In this document: piece by piece, positions 1-8,745 of the stretch
Position numbering within the stretch: position 1 is the first letter of the stretch
How the letters are laid out: each line of letters starts with the position of its first letter
Source: Verrucomicrobiota bacterium
GTDB lineage: Bacteria > Verrucomicrobiota > Verrucomicrobiia > Opitutales > Coraliomargaritaceae
Reading direction: 5' to 3'
Length of the DNA stretch: 32,451 nucleotides
Assembly (NCBI GenBank): GCA_009937095.1
Contig: JAACDB010000070.1
Span: 1-32,451 of the forward strand
The notes under the pieces: generated by a model
Seen by the model: only the letters and a program-made list of their open reading frames with translations
Told to the model about the DNA's origin: nothing
Databases searched by the model: none
Position numbers and translations under genes: made by a program

Positions 1-675
1 AAACGCGTTCACGCCCTGCATGAGTCGAACCCCATGCTCGGTCACCGTGGTTGCCGTCTCGGCATCTCCTATCCCGAGATCACCGAAATGCAGGCCCGCG
101 CCATCTTTGAGGCCGCTGCTGCTTGCTATAAACTCAAGAAACCGATCAAGGTTATCCCCGAAGTCATGATTCCCCTCGTAGGCTTTGCCGACGAACTCAA
201 GAATCAAGTCGAAGTGGTTCACCGCGTTGCCAAGGAAGTCATGGCCGCCAAGAAGGTAAAATTCAAATACCTCGTCGGCACCATGATCGAAGTTCCCCGT
301 GGCGCACTTACCGCTGATGAGATCGCCGAGACCGCCGAGTTCTTTAGCTTCGGTACCAACGACCTCACTCAAACGGGACTGGGCATGAGCCGCGACGATG
401 CGGGTTCCTTCCTCGCGAAATACAAGGAACTCGACATCCTTCCACAAAATCCCTTCGCCTCCATCGATGCGAACGGCGTGGGACAACTCGTCGAAATTGG
501 CGTGAAAAAGGGCCAGCAGGGCCGCAAGGGCATCAAGCTCGGCATCTGTGGCGAACACGGTGGCGATCCCGCCTCCATCCACTTCTTCCACAACGTCGGG
601 CTCGACTACGTCAGTTGCTCACCGCCCCGCGTTCCGGTTGCACGTCTTGCTGCCGCTCAGGCCGCAATCAAGTAG
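1..675 (+). CDS. ppdK: Pyruvate, phosphate dikinase, C-terminal part (5' end outside window)
   Basis: This is the C-terminal PEP/pyruvate-binding TIM-barrel of pyruvate phosphate dikinase, which interconverts pyruvate, ATP and Pi with PEP, AMP and PPi. The frame is open from base 1, so the gene begins upstream of the window. Visible family motifs, in order, are [49 protein letters not shown] and [10 protein letters not shown], which carries the catalytic cysteine. The protein ends with the usual [13 protein letters not shown] segment. The motif normally read as CSPFRVP or CSPYRVP is CSPPRVP here, a small oddity. A strong terminator follows 22 bases after the stop, so this is the end of its transcript. 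Confidence 0.96.
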   Translation, partial: KRVHALHESNPMLGHRGCRLGISYPEITEMQARAIFEAAAACYKLKKPIKVIPEVMIPLVGFADELKNQVEVVHRVAKEVMAAKKVKFKYLVGTMIEVPRGALTADEIAETAEFFSFGTNDLTQTGLGMSRDDAGSFLAKYKELDILPQNPFASIDANGVGQLVEIGVKKGQQGRKGIKLGICGEHGGDPASIHFFHNVGLDYVSCSPPRVPVARLAAAQAAIK

Positions 676-697
676 ACACAGCAAACCCGCTTTCAAA

Positions 698-727
698 AGC
701 CCCGCCCTTACCGGCGGGGCTTTTTTC
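698..727 (+). terminator. Rho-independent terminator after ppdK
   Basis: A perfect 9-bp GC-rich stem (AGCCCCGCC at 698-706 pairing with GGCGGGGCT at 713-721) has a 6-base loop and is followed at once by a T run. It lies just after the ppdK stop and before the DUF502 gene. Confidence 0.95.
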
Positions 728-784
728 TTGTTTCGATTTCAGTTGCGGGAAAAGGCAGGTCGCTTTTGATGACTATCAAACCCG

Positions 785-1465
785 ATGAAATCTATCTTCC
801 GATCCATACGAAATGCATTCCTGACAGGGGTTATTGTGATTTTGCCCCTGAGCGTGACAATTGTAGTCATCAACGTTCTTTTGGATCGCGTGGGTACACC
901 CGCGAGCAATTTCTTTTTCTTTTACCTGGATCCTGCCTGGCGTGATATGCCCATTGTGCGACTCGGCCTAGAGGTGCTTTCCATTCTGGTTGTCCTCCTG
1001 CTGATCACCCTCTTCGGTTACGGTTCCCGTCTGGTACTCGGGCGCATAGTGCTCGGTAGTTTTGAGCGCATTTTAGACAGCCTGCCTTTCATCAACACGG
1101 TCTACCGCACCGTTAAACAAATCGTCGATACTTTCAGCCAACAAAAGAAGGCCGTATTTCAAGAAGTGGTGTTGCTCGAGTACCCACGCAAGCAATCCTA
1201 CGTCCTCGGTTTCCTTACCAGTAAGGCCCGTGGCGAGACTCAATCTGTCACGGGAGAGGAAATCGTGAACGTCTTTGTGCCGACTACCCCCAATCCCACC
1301 AGCGGCTTTCTTCTCATGATACCGCAAGAAGACATCAAACGACTGGATATGTCGGTGGCAGACGGCATGAAGCTGATCATTTCTGGTGGTGCGGTCGTGC
1401 CCCAGCACAACTCAGGTGAAGCCGTCACCATCAACAACCCACCGGCGATCGAAGCACCCAAGTGA
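785..1465 (+). CDS. DUF502 family inner-membrane protein
   Basis: This 226-residue protein belongs to the DUF502 family, conserved membrane proteins of unknown function. It has two hydrophobic segments, about residues 10-30 and 58-80. The family region LPFINTVYRTVKQIVDTF follows, and then a soluble beta-rich domain with FVPTTPNPTSGFL and a C-terminal SGGAVVP. The ATG at 785 is the only good start in frame; an ATG at 769 is in another frame. The last codon overlaps the GTG start of the RecO-like gene, so the two are probably translationally coupled. A transport or envelope role can only be guessed. Confidence 0.85.
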   Translation: MKSIFRSIRNAFLTGVIVILPLSVTIVVINVLLDRVGTPASNFFFFYLDPAWRDMPIVRLGLEVLSILVVLLLITLFGYGSRLVLGRIVLGSFERILDSLPFINTVYRTVKQIVDTFSQQKKAVFQEVVLLEYPRKQSYVLGFLTSKARGETQSVTGEEIVNVFVPTTPNPTSGFLLMIPQEDIKRLDMSVADGMKLIISGGAVVPQHNSGEAVTINNPPAIEAPK

Positions 1466-2082
1466 GCCAGCATGCTGCCAGCGAATACGCTCTAGTCCTT
1501 GGTCTGGCCCCCTCAGGGGAATCCTATCAGAAAATCACGGCACTCTCGGCAGATTCGGGTTGTTTCTTTTGCCTGAAGCGATTCTCAAAGAAAAGCCCGC
1601 TCAAGAACGCCCCCGACCTCTTCGATACCGCTGAAATCGAACTCGAGGCCACTCGGAGTGGAAATACCCGTTTTGTGCGCGACTACCGTACCCTGCACCG
1701 CCGCAGTCAACTGGGTGCCTCTTACCGCACCCTAACTTGCGTATCGGAATTCGTGAAGCTCATCGCCCGCAACGCTCCCCTGATGGGCGACTATCCCCTG
1801 CTCTTTAAGCTTTGCGAACAAAGCCTCGACGCTTTCGCCGAACGTCCACATCCGGAAATTGTACATCTCAAAAGCCTTTATAAACTCTTGCAGGTCGAGG
1901 GCTACCCCGTTCGCGAATCATGGTGGCCGCAACTGGGATCCGGAATCAAAGCGCAGGCCACGGAACTACTCAACCAGCCCACGCCCGACGAAGCAAGCGA
2001 AGCGCAAATTAAAACCGCCGCTGATCTCACTGAGTCAATTTGCAACTGGCTCCAACGCGAAACTGATTTCGTCTTGCCCTGA
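1462..2082 (+). CDS. recO: RecO-like DNA repair protein (probable)
   Basis: This 206-residue protein has the layout of RecO, which loads RecA onto SSB-coated single strands with RecR. An N-terminal OB-like stretch (ALVLGLAPSGESYQKITALS, about residues 10-29) is followed by a beta segment (LFDTAEIELEATRSG), then a helical region with FVKLIARNAP and a LLFKLCEQSLDAF stretch typical of the RecO C-terminal domain. It is shorter than usual and lacks the cysteine zinc-finger seen in many RecO proteins. The start is a GTG overlapping the DUF502 stop (GTGA). The similarity is by pattern only and divergent, so the name is tentative. It converges with tgt, one base away. Confidence 0.6.
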   Translation: MSQHAASEYALVLGLAPSGESYQKITALSADSGCFFCLKRFSKKSPLKNAPDLFDTAEIELEATRSGNTRFVRDYRTLHRRSQLGASYRTLTCVSEFVKLIARNAPLMGDYPLLFKLCEQSLDAFAERPHPEIVHLKSLYKLLQVEGYPVRESWWPQLGSGIKAQATELLNQPTPDEASEAQIKTAADLTESICNWLQRETDFVLP

Positions 2083-2083
2083 A

Positions 2084-3199
2084 TCAAGCGTCACCCGCTT
2101 CGTAACGCGCGATCCATGCCGCGCTCCATTGGTCATAATCCCCCGCTTCGATATGGGCTCGGGCCTCTGCCATGAGCTCAAGATAGAAGTGGACATTATG
2201 CAAAGAAAGTAAAGTCGAGGCCAGGAGTTCCTTTGCCATGATCAAATGGCGTAAGTATGCGCGACTGAAATGACGACAGGTATAATTGTCTGCCTCCATA
2301 ATAGGAGCGGCGTCATTTTTAAAACGCTCGTTCTTTAAATTAATAAGGCCATTGAGGGTGAACACGTTGGCATGCCGCGCCAAGCGCGTAGGCATAACAC
2401 AATCAAACATATCCATACCCATGCCAATCATCTTAAGGAGCTGGGGCGGTGTGCCCACGCCCATGACATAGCGTGGTTTGTCTACCGGCATGACTGGCGC
2501 ACAAGTGGCCACCTGCCTCAACATTTCCTCTTCCGGTTCCCCTACACTCACCCCGCCCACGGCATAACCGGGAAAATCCATTGCCGCTAAGTCCGCAGCA
2601 CATTCTTGGCGCAGATCGTCAAAGGTTGAACCCTGAATGATTCCGAAGACGTGATGCCCCCGCTCGAGAAAACCATCGGTGCGAGCGTGCTCTAAAAACT
2701 CCCCGGCCCAACGGACGGTCCGCTTGACCGCGTCTGCACAAGCGTCGCGATCACAAGGAAAGGGCGGGCATTCGTCCAGCACCATGGCGATATCGGTTCC
2801 CAATTCAGCCTGAATCCGGTAGCAGGATTCCGGCCCGAGAAAAAGGGGCGAGCCGTCGAGATGCGAACGGAACTCGATGCCGTCTTCGCGCACCTTGCGC
2901 AATTCGGAAAGACTGAAGACTTGAAAACCACCGCTATCGGTCAAGATGGGCTTATCCCAAGCCATGAAGCGGTGCAATCCCCCCATTTCCTGAACCAGCT
3001 TGGAACCCGGACGTAGATTCAAGTGATAGGTATTACCGAGGATGATCTGAGCACCGACGTCCTCCACTTGCGTGGGCGTCATGCCCTTGACCGTCGCTTG
3101 CGTACCGACCGGCATAAAAATAGGGGTCTGGATAACTCCATGCCGCGTGTATAATTCCCCGCAACGCGCTTCTCCGCATTTGGACCCTACTTTAAACAT
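2084..3199 (-). CDS. tgt: tRNA-guanine(34) transglycosylase (queuine tRNA-ribosyltransferase), altered zinc site
   Basis: This enzyme exchanges guanine-34 of GUN-anticodon tRNAs for preQ1 in queuosine synthesis. At 371 residues it has normal length, and most motifs are present: the acid/base aspartate in LTDSGGFQ (Asp88), the nucleophile in MFDCVMPTRLAR (Asp266), GGVSVGE and YVMGVGTPP. The zinc site is unusual. The family pattern C-x-C-x2-C ... H appears here as A303-D-N305-Y-T-C308 with H334, so two of the four usual ligands are replaced, while the flanking YTC and FSRAYLRHL are well kept. The codons are GCA and AAT, each more than one base from a Cys codon. No other queuosine gene is in the window. 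Confidence 0.95.
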   Translation of the reverse strand: MFKVGSKCGEARCGELYTRHGVIQTPIFMPVGTQATVKGMTPTQVEDVGAQIILGNTYHLNLRPGSKLVQEMGGLHRFMAWDKPILTDSGGFQVFSLSELRKVREDGIEFRSHLDGSPLFLGPESCYRIQAELGTDIAMVLDECPPFPCDRDACADAVKRTVRWAGEFLEHARTDGFLERGHHVFGIIQGSTFDDLRQECAADLAAMDFPGYAVGGVSVGEPEEEMLRQVATCAPVMPVDKPRYVMGVGTPPQLLKMIGMGMDMFDCVMPTRLARHANVFTLNGLINLKNERFKNDAAPIMEADNYTCRHFSRAYLRHLIMAKELLASTLLSLHNVHFYLELMAEARAHIEAGDYDQWSAAWIARYEAGDA

Positions 3200-3299
3200 A
3201 CTGCTAGGTTTGCAATATGTCTTGCCCGAGGTCGATCACGGAATCTGCTTAAAACCCACTCTTGCCATTCGCATGGCTTACGACCTGTATGGTGGCAGA

Positions 3300-3779
3300 A
3301 TGAGTCAAGACAACCCAAGCGAGTTAGAAATAAACGGAGAGGATCTGCGTGTCGGGATTGCAGCGGCGCGCTTCAATGAAGCCTACGTGGATGCGCTCCT
3401 TGAGAATGCAACCCACAGCCTTACCCAATTCAAGGCTCCCGTGCCGGAGATTATTCGCGTGCCCGGTTCTAATGAATTGCCTTATGCCGCCAATTTGCTG
3501 GCAAGCTCCGGAAAATTAGATGTGGTGATTACCCTTGGCCTTGTACTCGCGGGCGAAACCCAGCACCACCACCACATAGCCAACAGTACTGCAACCGCCC
3601 TCCACCAGGTTTCAATTGAAACGGGCGTCCCCGTCATCAATGGCATTATCGTAGTGGAAAACACTGAACAGGCAGAGGACCGCTGCCAGGGATCCCTGAA
3701 CCGGGGTCATGAATTTGCCAAAGCCGCTCTCGAAATGGCCCGTCTTAAATCTCAATGGAAAACTCCGAACCAACTATAA
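3300..3779 (+). CDS. ribH: 6,7-dimethyl-8-ribityllumazine synthase
   Basis: Lumazine synthase condenses the ribityl-pyrimidine with dihydroxybutanone phosphate in riboflavin synthesis. The 159-residue protein shows the family order: AARFNEAYVDALLENA, the substrate-binding VPGSNELPYAA (usually GSFE-P), and GLVLAGETQHHHHIAN, whose first His after ETQ fits the catalytic histidine. ETGVPVINGII and NTEQAEDRC follow. It is divergent in several places but complete. The reading frame extends further upstream; the ATG at 3300 is chosen because the lumazine-synthase homology starts just after it. An in-frame ATG at 3273 is the alternative. Its 3' end overlaps nusB by 25 bases. Confidence 0.93.
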   Translation: MSQDNPSELEINGEDLRVGIAAARFNEAYVDALLENATHSLTQFKAPVPEIIRVPGSNELPYAANLLASSGKLDVVITLGLVLAGETQHHHHIANSTATALHQVSIETGVPVINGIIVVENTEQAEDRCQGSLNRGHEFAKAALEMARLKSQWKTPNQL

Positions 3780-4216
3780 ACAAGCGCTCTCAGCGCCGTG
3801 AAAATCGCATCGCCACGATTCAATTCCTCTATCAATGGGAACTCAACAAACCCGATGAATTGAATGACGCCATCGCCACCTTTTTTGAAGACCTCGAACA
3901 CGGTCGCGATTACTACGCTTTCGCCGAAGAATTGATCCACGGCACCCTTAAGGCCATTGAGGTGCTTGATAAAGCGATCATTGAACTAGCGGATAATTGG
4001 GAGTTCAAACGCATCGCCAAAGTAGACCTAGCGATCCTGCGCCTCGCGATTCATGAGCTGCTTCATCGCAATGACATTCCGCCGATTGTGAGTATCAATG
4101 AAGCCATTGACCTCAGTAAGGATTTTTCCACCCCTGATTCCAAGCGTTTCATTAATGGCGTGCTCGATCGCATGAAAAATAAAATCGACCGCCCTTTGCG
4201 CGAAGCAGCCGAATAG
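3755..4216 (+). CDS. nusB: Transcription antitermination factor NusB
   Basis: NusB binds boxA RNA with S10/NusE and supports antitermination, notably in rRNA operons. The 153-residue, mostly helical protein has the NusB hallmarks: an N-terminal RRENRIATIQFLYQWE, a central LADNWEFKRIAKVDLAILRLA, the PPIVSINEAIDLSKDFS segment, and a C-terminal KRFINGVLDRM. The start at 3755 lies inside the end of ribH, which suggests translational coupling. The pairing ribH-nusB is common in bacteria. Confidence 0.97.
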   Translation: MENSEPTINKRSQRRENRIATIQFLYQWELNKPDELNDAIATFFEDLEHGRDYYAFAEELIHGTLKAIEVLDKAIIELADNWEFKRIAKVDLAILRLAIHELLHRNDIPPIVSINEAIDLSKDFSTPDSKRFINGVLDRMKNKIDRPLREAAE

Positions 4217-4225
4217 AACTCAGCC

Positions 4226-5164
4226 ATGCTCAGCCGTTTCAAAAAATTCAGGGAAGGATTTAAGAAGCACACTCCCACTTTCCACAAGGCCTTTGAGCGC
4301 GTCTTTAGTGGCCCCCGCATAGACGCCGAGTCCCTCGAAGCACTTGAAGAGCTTCTGTATACTGCCGACTTCGGCGTGGAGACGGTCGAGGAAATAATGG
4401 AAGCGATTCAAGAAGCCTATCAATCCAACAAGGAGCTTCGCACTGAATCAGCCGCTCAAATTGGCGCAACCGTCCTGGCAAGGGTGCTTGAGGGCGCAGA
4501 AGCCTCGGTTACCATTGGAGCCCATGAACCGGAAGTAATCGCGCTCGTAGGCGTGAATGGATCCGGCAAAACCACCACAGCTGTAAAATTGGGCTATCGC
4601 TTCAAGCAAGAGGGCCATGCGCCTCTACTGGGAGCCTGTGATACCTTTCGTGCCGCTGCCAACGAGCAGATCAAGCATTGGTCCGAGGCACTTGAAATTG
4701 AACTCGTCGCCAGCCAACACGGAGCCGATGCCGCCGCAGTAGCTTTTGATGCCTACGCTGCCGCAAAAAGCCGTCCTCGCAATCCCCTCATCCTCGACAC
4801 CGCGGGACGTCTCCATACCAAGGGGAACCTCATGAAGGAATTGGAGAAATTCAACCGCGTTATCCAGAAGCAGGATCCCGAAGCCCCGCATCACAGTTGG
4901 TTAGTGGTAGACGGTAGCCTTGGAACCAATTCCATTGAGCAGGCACGGGTTTTTAACGAAAGCTTTCCGCTCACTGGCCTCATTATCACAAAACTCGACG
5001 GCACCAGTCGTGGTGGAGCACTGGTGGGAATCTATCGCGCCCTCAAACTCCCTATTTATTTTGTTGGGCTTGGCGAACAGCCCGATGACCTTCAAGCTTT
5101 CTCCATTGCAAACTATACGCAGGCCATCTTCGGCCTCGATCAACCTGCTGCCAGTCATGAATGA
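4226..5164 (+). CDS. ftsY: Signal recognition particle receptor FtsY
   Basis: FtsY is the membrane-associated SRP-receptor GTPase that delivers ribosomes with membrane-protein nascent chains to the translocon. At 312 residues it is the short form, lacking a long acidic A domain. A helical N domain (about 20-95) precedes the NG GTPase: P-loop GVNGSGKTTT (about 109-118), ACDTFRAAANEQ (137-148), DTAGRL (191-196) and TKLDGTSRGGA (255-265), ending in GLGEQPDDLQAF. The loop usually read as DATTGQN is DGSLGTN here (229-235). It sits 9 bases after nusB and overlaps aroB by 8 bases. Confidence 0.97.
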   Translation: MLSRFKKFREGFKKHTPTFHKAFERVFSGPRIDAESLEALEELLYTADFGVETVEEIMEAIQEAYQSNKELRTESAAQIGATVLARVLEGAEASVTIGAHEPEVIALVGVNGSGKTTTAVKLGYRFKQEGHAPLLGACDTFRAAANEQIKHWSEALEIELVASQHGADAAAVAFDAYAAAKSRPRNPLILDTAGRLHTKGNLMKELEKFNRVIQKQDPEAPHHSWLVVDGSLGTNSIEQARVFNESFPLTGLIITKLDGTSRGGALVGIYRALKLPIYFVGLGEQPDDLQAFSIANYTQAIFGLDQPAASHE

Positions 5165-6245
5165 AGCCCTCACTGTAGCCCTTGGCGACCGCGCCTACCC
5201 CATCCATTTCACAGATAGCAAGGCGGCTCTCAGGCAATGCGTTGCTGAGCTGAAAGAGGCCAAGCGCGAAATCCGCGTATTGACGGACGCGAACCTCCAC
5301 AAGTGCCAAAGTGACTATTTGCAAGCAGTAGGCTTTGCCAAAGAAGAAATACTCAGCCTACCCGCCGGAGAACCGACCAAATCTATCGAATCGTACGCTG
5401 AAACGCTCCGTTGCCTCGCGCATGAAAACCTCAATCGTGACAGCGCCCTCTTTGCTTTTGGCGGGGGCGTGATCGGTGACCTTGCGGGTTTTGTCGCCGC
5501 GAGCTACTTGCGCGGAATCGATTTTTACCAAATCCCCACTAGCCTGCTTGCGATGGTCGACAGCTCGGTCGGGGGTAAGACCGGCATCAACCTGCCGGAA
5601 GGAAAAAATCTGGTGGGCGCGTTCTGGCAACCGAAAGCGGTCTTTATTGATACCGGCCTCTTGCAAAGCCTGCCTACACGGGAATTTGCTGCCGGAATGG
5701 CAGAGATCGTCAAATATGGTCTCCTCGCGGATCGCACCCTCTTCGAGGAGCTGGAATCACTGGGTGCGCCCAACCCCGAATCCAAAGCCTTGCCTGCCAT
5801 CATTCGACGCTGTTGTGAAATCAAGGCTCACATTGTAGTGAACGACGAAACCGAAACAGCAGCAAGCGGTGGTCGTGCCCTCCTGAACCTCGGTCATACC
5901 TTTGCGCATGCCATTGAAAACGCTGCGGGCTACGGCGACTATCTCCATGGAGAAGCAGTAGCCATTGGGTTGGTATTGGCGACGCAGCTCTCTGTTAACT
6001 TAGGGCAGCTTGAAGTAGCCTGGACCGATCGCGTCATTGAACTCCTACAGGCAAATGCCCTGCCGGTTCGCTTGAAGTCAGCGCTCACAATCAGCGATCT
6101 CGTGACCGCCATGCAACGGGACAAGAAGAACCGCAGCGGAAATTTGCGTTTTGTCACGCTGAAAGCCGCAGGAGAGGCGATCACGACCGATGGGGTCGAA
6201 ACCGCATTGATTGAAGCCCTTTGGCAAGGTGTTGGCGCAGCCTGA
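5157..6245 (+). CDS. aroB: 3-dehydroquinate synthase
   Basis: AroB converts DAHP to 3-dehydroquinate in the shikimate pathway, using NAD and a divalent metal. The 362-residue protein has the NAD-binding GGGVIGDLAGF, then YLRGIDFYQIPTSLLAMVDS and SVGGKTGINLPEGKN. The metal-binding regions MAEIVKYG, LNLGHTFAHAIE and LHGEAVAIG follow, with a late RDKKNRSG motif. The start is the ATG at 5157, which overlaps the ftsY stop by 8 bases; the frame runs open further upstream but only inside ftsY. Last gene of the ribH-nusB-ftsY-aroB group, converging with the htrA-type protease. Confidence 0.97.
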   Translation: MNEALTVALGDRAYPIHFTDSKAALRQCVAELKEAKREIRVLTDANLHKCQSDYLQAVGFAKEEILSLPAGEPTKSIESYAETLRCLAHENLNRDSALFAFGGGVIGDLAGFVAASYLRGIDFYQIPTSLLAMVDSSVGGKTGINLPEGKNLVGAFWQPKAVFIDTGLLQSLPTREFAAGMAEIVKYGLLADRTLFEELESLGAPNPESKALPAIIRRCCEIKAHIVVNDETETAASGGRALLNLGHTFAHAIENAAGYGDYLHGEAVAIGLVLATQLSVNLGQLEVAWTDRVIELLQANALPVRLKSALTISDLVTAMQRDKKNRSGNLRFVTLKAAGEAITTDGVETALIEALWQGVGAA

Positions 6246-6252
6246 TTACGCT

Positions 6253-7722
6253 TTATTCCGCATCCTCGAGGCGTACTCCGACGTAGCCAAAGTTACCGCG
6301 ATACCAAACATAAAAACGGTTGATGCCCACTCGCAGGTTTTCCCTGAAGTCCTCGGCTGATGCTACCCGCGCGCCGTTGGACTCAATGATAACGACGCCC
6401 GGACGCAGCGCATCCGCAAAGGGCGAATCTTTGCTCAAGGACTTCACGTAAACACCTTTTACCCGTTCAGGGATGGAGGCAGATTCGCGTAGCTCACTAT
6501 CCAACGGCTCCAAGTCCAGCCCGTGTAAATCCTTCGAACCGGACTTACCGCTTGAGGCAGAACCGTTCAAATCACCCAAAGTGATAGGCAGTGACAAAAT
6601 CTCGCCATCGCGGATTACCTTTACCTGAACCTCGCGACCAGGCTCCATTTGCGAAACCGTCAAGCGCAGTTGGCGCGCTGATTCAATGGGAGCGCCGTCA
6701 ATTTCCACAATGACATCGCCATGTTTTAAACCGCCCGCCTCAGCCGGAGAATCCTCCTGTACTTGGTTCACAATTGCACCCTTGGTGGATTCCAAGTTAA
6801 AGGATTCCGCCAATTCCAAATTCAAATCGCCCGGAATAATTCCGAGCAAGCCGCGCTGTACCTCGCCGCTATTGACCAATTTATGCGCAACCCCAAGTGC
6901 AAGGTTGGAAGGAATCGCCAAACCGATTCCAATGCTGCCACCCGAGCGGGAAAGGATGGCGGTATTGATTCCGATTAAACGACCCCAGGCGTCAATCAAA
7001 GCACCGCCAGAGTTGCCCATATTGATCGCCGCATCTGTTTGAATGAAATTTTCGTAGCTGCCCTTACCAAGGATATCCAGGGAATCACGTCCCGTTGCCG
7101 AGACGATACCTTTGGTTGCGGTAAGGCCGACTTCGAGCGGATTGCCAATAGCAAAGACGACATCGCCCACCCGGAGGAGATTGCTGTTAGCGATCTTGAT
7201 AGCGGGCAAAGGTTCATCCGCTTCAATACGGAGCACCGCCACATCGGTCTTGGCGTCCTCACCAATCAACTCGGCACTAAATTCACGGTTATCCGCTAAA
7301 CGGACACGGATTTCGTCAATCTTTTGTCCACGCTCGGCAGCAACCACATGGCGGTTGGTAATAATGTAACCGTCATCGGATATAATAACTCCCGAGCCAA
7401 CCCCAGTGCTCTCACGTTCTTGTGTGCCTCCAGAATTAGGGACGGGCATGCCAAACTGGCGAAAAATATCTTCCATGCCACGCGGTCCAAAAAAAGGACT
7501 GCTGCGCACGGTCTCCAGACGGGTGGTATAAACTGCCACGACCGAGGGGGTCGCCCGTTCGAGTACCTCAGCGTAGGAAACAACCGTAATTTCTTCTGTT
7601 GCTTCAACCGGTTGTTCCTCCTGAACAATGTCCAGAGGTGGATTTTCAGAGCCACACAAGGCGACCATGGTGATCGCTACGGCCAATAATAATGTGATTA
7701 GCAGACGCATAATTTTATCCAT
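6253..7722 (-). CDS. Do/DegP-like periplasmic serine protease with two PDZ domains
   Basis: This is an HtrA-family protease/chaperone of the envelope. The 489-residue protein starts with a hydrophobic export signal (about residues 6-22) ending near Cys23; VALC is a poor lipobox, so lipidation is uncertain. The trypsin-like domain has the full triad: His125 in TNRHVV, Asp160 in KTDVAVL and Ser238 in GNSGGAL. A first PDZ domain follows (about 290-385, with the GGLKHGDVIVEIDG motif) and a second, more divergent one ends the protein (about 405-489). The neighbouring bamA, skp and lpxD fit a role in envelope quality control. It is downstream of prs, separated by a hairpin. Confidence 0.93.
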   Translation of the reverse strand: MDKIMRLLITLLLAVAITMVALCGSENPPLDIVQEEQPVEATEEITVVSYAEVLERATPSVVAVYTTRLETVRSSPFFGPRGMEDIFRQFGMPVPNSGGTQERESTGVGSGVIISDDGYIITNRHVVAAERGQKIDEIRVRLADNREFSAELIGEDAKTDVAVLRIEADEPLPAIKIANSNLLRVGDVVFAIGNPLEVGLTATKGIVSATGRDSLDILGKGSYENFIQTDAAINMGNSGGALIDAWGRLIGINTAILSRSGGSIGIGLAIPSNLALGVAHKLVNSGEVQRGLLGIIPGDLNLELAESFNLESTKGAIVNQVQEDSPAEAGGLKHGDVIVEIDGAPIESARQLRLTVSQMEPGREVQVKVIRDGEILSLPITLGDLNGSASSGKSGSKDLHGLDLEPLDSELRESASIPERVKGVYVKSLSKDSPFADALRPGVVIIESNGARVASAEDFRENLRVGINRFYVWYRGNFGYVGVRLEDAE

Positions 7723-7747
7723 TCAGTAAAAGACAAATCCAAGAAAT

Positions 7748-7765
7748 GCAAGTTCCGCAACTTGC
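7748..7765 (-). terminator. Hairpin between prs and the htrA-type gene (possible weak terminator)
   Basis: GCAAGTT (7748-7754) and AACTTGC (7759-7765) form a perfect 7-bp stem with a 4-base loop. On the minus strand it follows the prs stop by 11 bases and is followed by T-rich but interrupted sequence. It could weaken transcription into the protease gene. Confidence 0.4.
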
Positions 7766-7776
7766 TCCTCCAAATA

Positions 7777-8721
7777 CTAAAACCCTTTCACATCAAAGAG
7801 TCCGGTCACACTGGAGTTACTGTGAATTCGGTTGATGCCTTCGCCAAGCAACTCCGCCACACTCAAGACCGTGATCGGCATTCCTTCGCGTTGCTCAACG
7901 GGGGTTGAGTCGGTGGTAATTAATTGATTGAGCAAACCCTTGCTGATGCGTTCATAGCCGCGCTCGTTCAGTACCCCGTGGCTTACGGCTGCCATTACGC
8001 TTTTGGCACCATTTTTCTTTAGCAGCTCAGCCGCCGCACAGAGTGTCCCGGCTGTCTCGGTCATATCATCAATCAAGAGAATGTCGCGTCCTTCCGTTTC
8101 GCCTACCAATGAAACCGCTTCCACGGTCTCCGCATCAGTGCGGCGTTTGGCAATGAACCCAAGGGGCACTTTCAAGAGGTTGGCATAGGCAGAAGCCATC
8201 TTCATTCCGCCCACGTCCGGCGAAAAGAGAGTCAGATTATCGCGATCCAGATCCTTCAAATGCTGGTAAAGCACAGGGGATGCATAGAGATGATCGACCG
8301 GAATATCGAAGAAGCCCTGAATTTGTTGGGCGTGAAGGTCGATGGTAAGGATGCGGTTGGCTCCTGCGGAAACAAGCAGATTGGCCACCAATTTCGAGGT
8401 AATGGGCACCCGTGGTTGGTCTTTGCGATCCTGCCGCGCGTAGCCATAAAATGGAATCACAGCGGTGATACGCTTTGCAGAGGCACGGCGGGCGGCATCA
8501 ATCATGATGAAAAGCTCCATCAAGTGTTGATTGGCAGGATTGCAGGTAGACTGAATGATAAAAACGTCTGCCCCACGAATATTCTCATCAATACGAACAA
8601 AGCTCTCACCGTCAGGGAAACTCTCTACGGTGGCGGCGCTTAGGGAAGTCCCGAGATAATCACAGATTTTTTTTGCCAGAACCGGATTTGAGTTACCGGT
8701 AAAAATTTTAAGATCGTTCAT
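7777..8721 (-). CDS. prs: Ribose-phosphate pyrophosphokinase (PRPP synthetase)
   Basis: This enzyme makes PRPP from ribose 5-phosphate and ATP, feeding nucleotide, histidine and tryptophan synthesis. The 314-residue length is typical of class I enzymes. Motifs visible: FPDGESFVRIDENIRGADVF, YGYARQDRKDQPRVPITSK (ATP and flexible loop), DLHAQQIQGFFDIPVDHLYA, SPDVGG, FIAKRR and the PRPP-binding DDMTETAGT, then SHGVL. The PRPP loop usually reads DDMIDTAGT, so a Thr-Glu variant is present. It lies 24 bases downstream of lpxD and is probably cotranscribed with it. Confidence 0.97.
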   Translation of the reverse strand: MNDLKIFTGNSNPVLAKKICDYLGTSLSAATVESFPDGESFVRIDENIRGADVFIIQSTCNPANQHLMELFIMIDAARRASAKRITAVIPFYGYARQDRKDQPRVPITSKLVANLLVSAGANRILTIDLHAQQIQGFFDIPVDHLYASPVLYQHLKDLDRDNLTLFSPDVGGMKMASAYANLLKVPLGFIAKRRTDAETVEAVSLVGETEGRDILLIDDMTETAGTLCAAAELLKKNGAKSVMAAVSHGVLNERGYERISKGLLNQLITTDSTPVEQREGMPITVLSVAELLGEGINRIHSNSSVTGLFDVKGF

Positions 8722-8745
8722 AAGAGTTAGATGGAAGCTTAGTAA

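Noticed and set aside
3200-3299. FMN riboswitch before ribH
   Set aside because: The 100-base gap between tgt and ribH shows no conserved FMN-element pattern and is shorter than a full element with leader.
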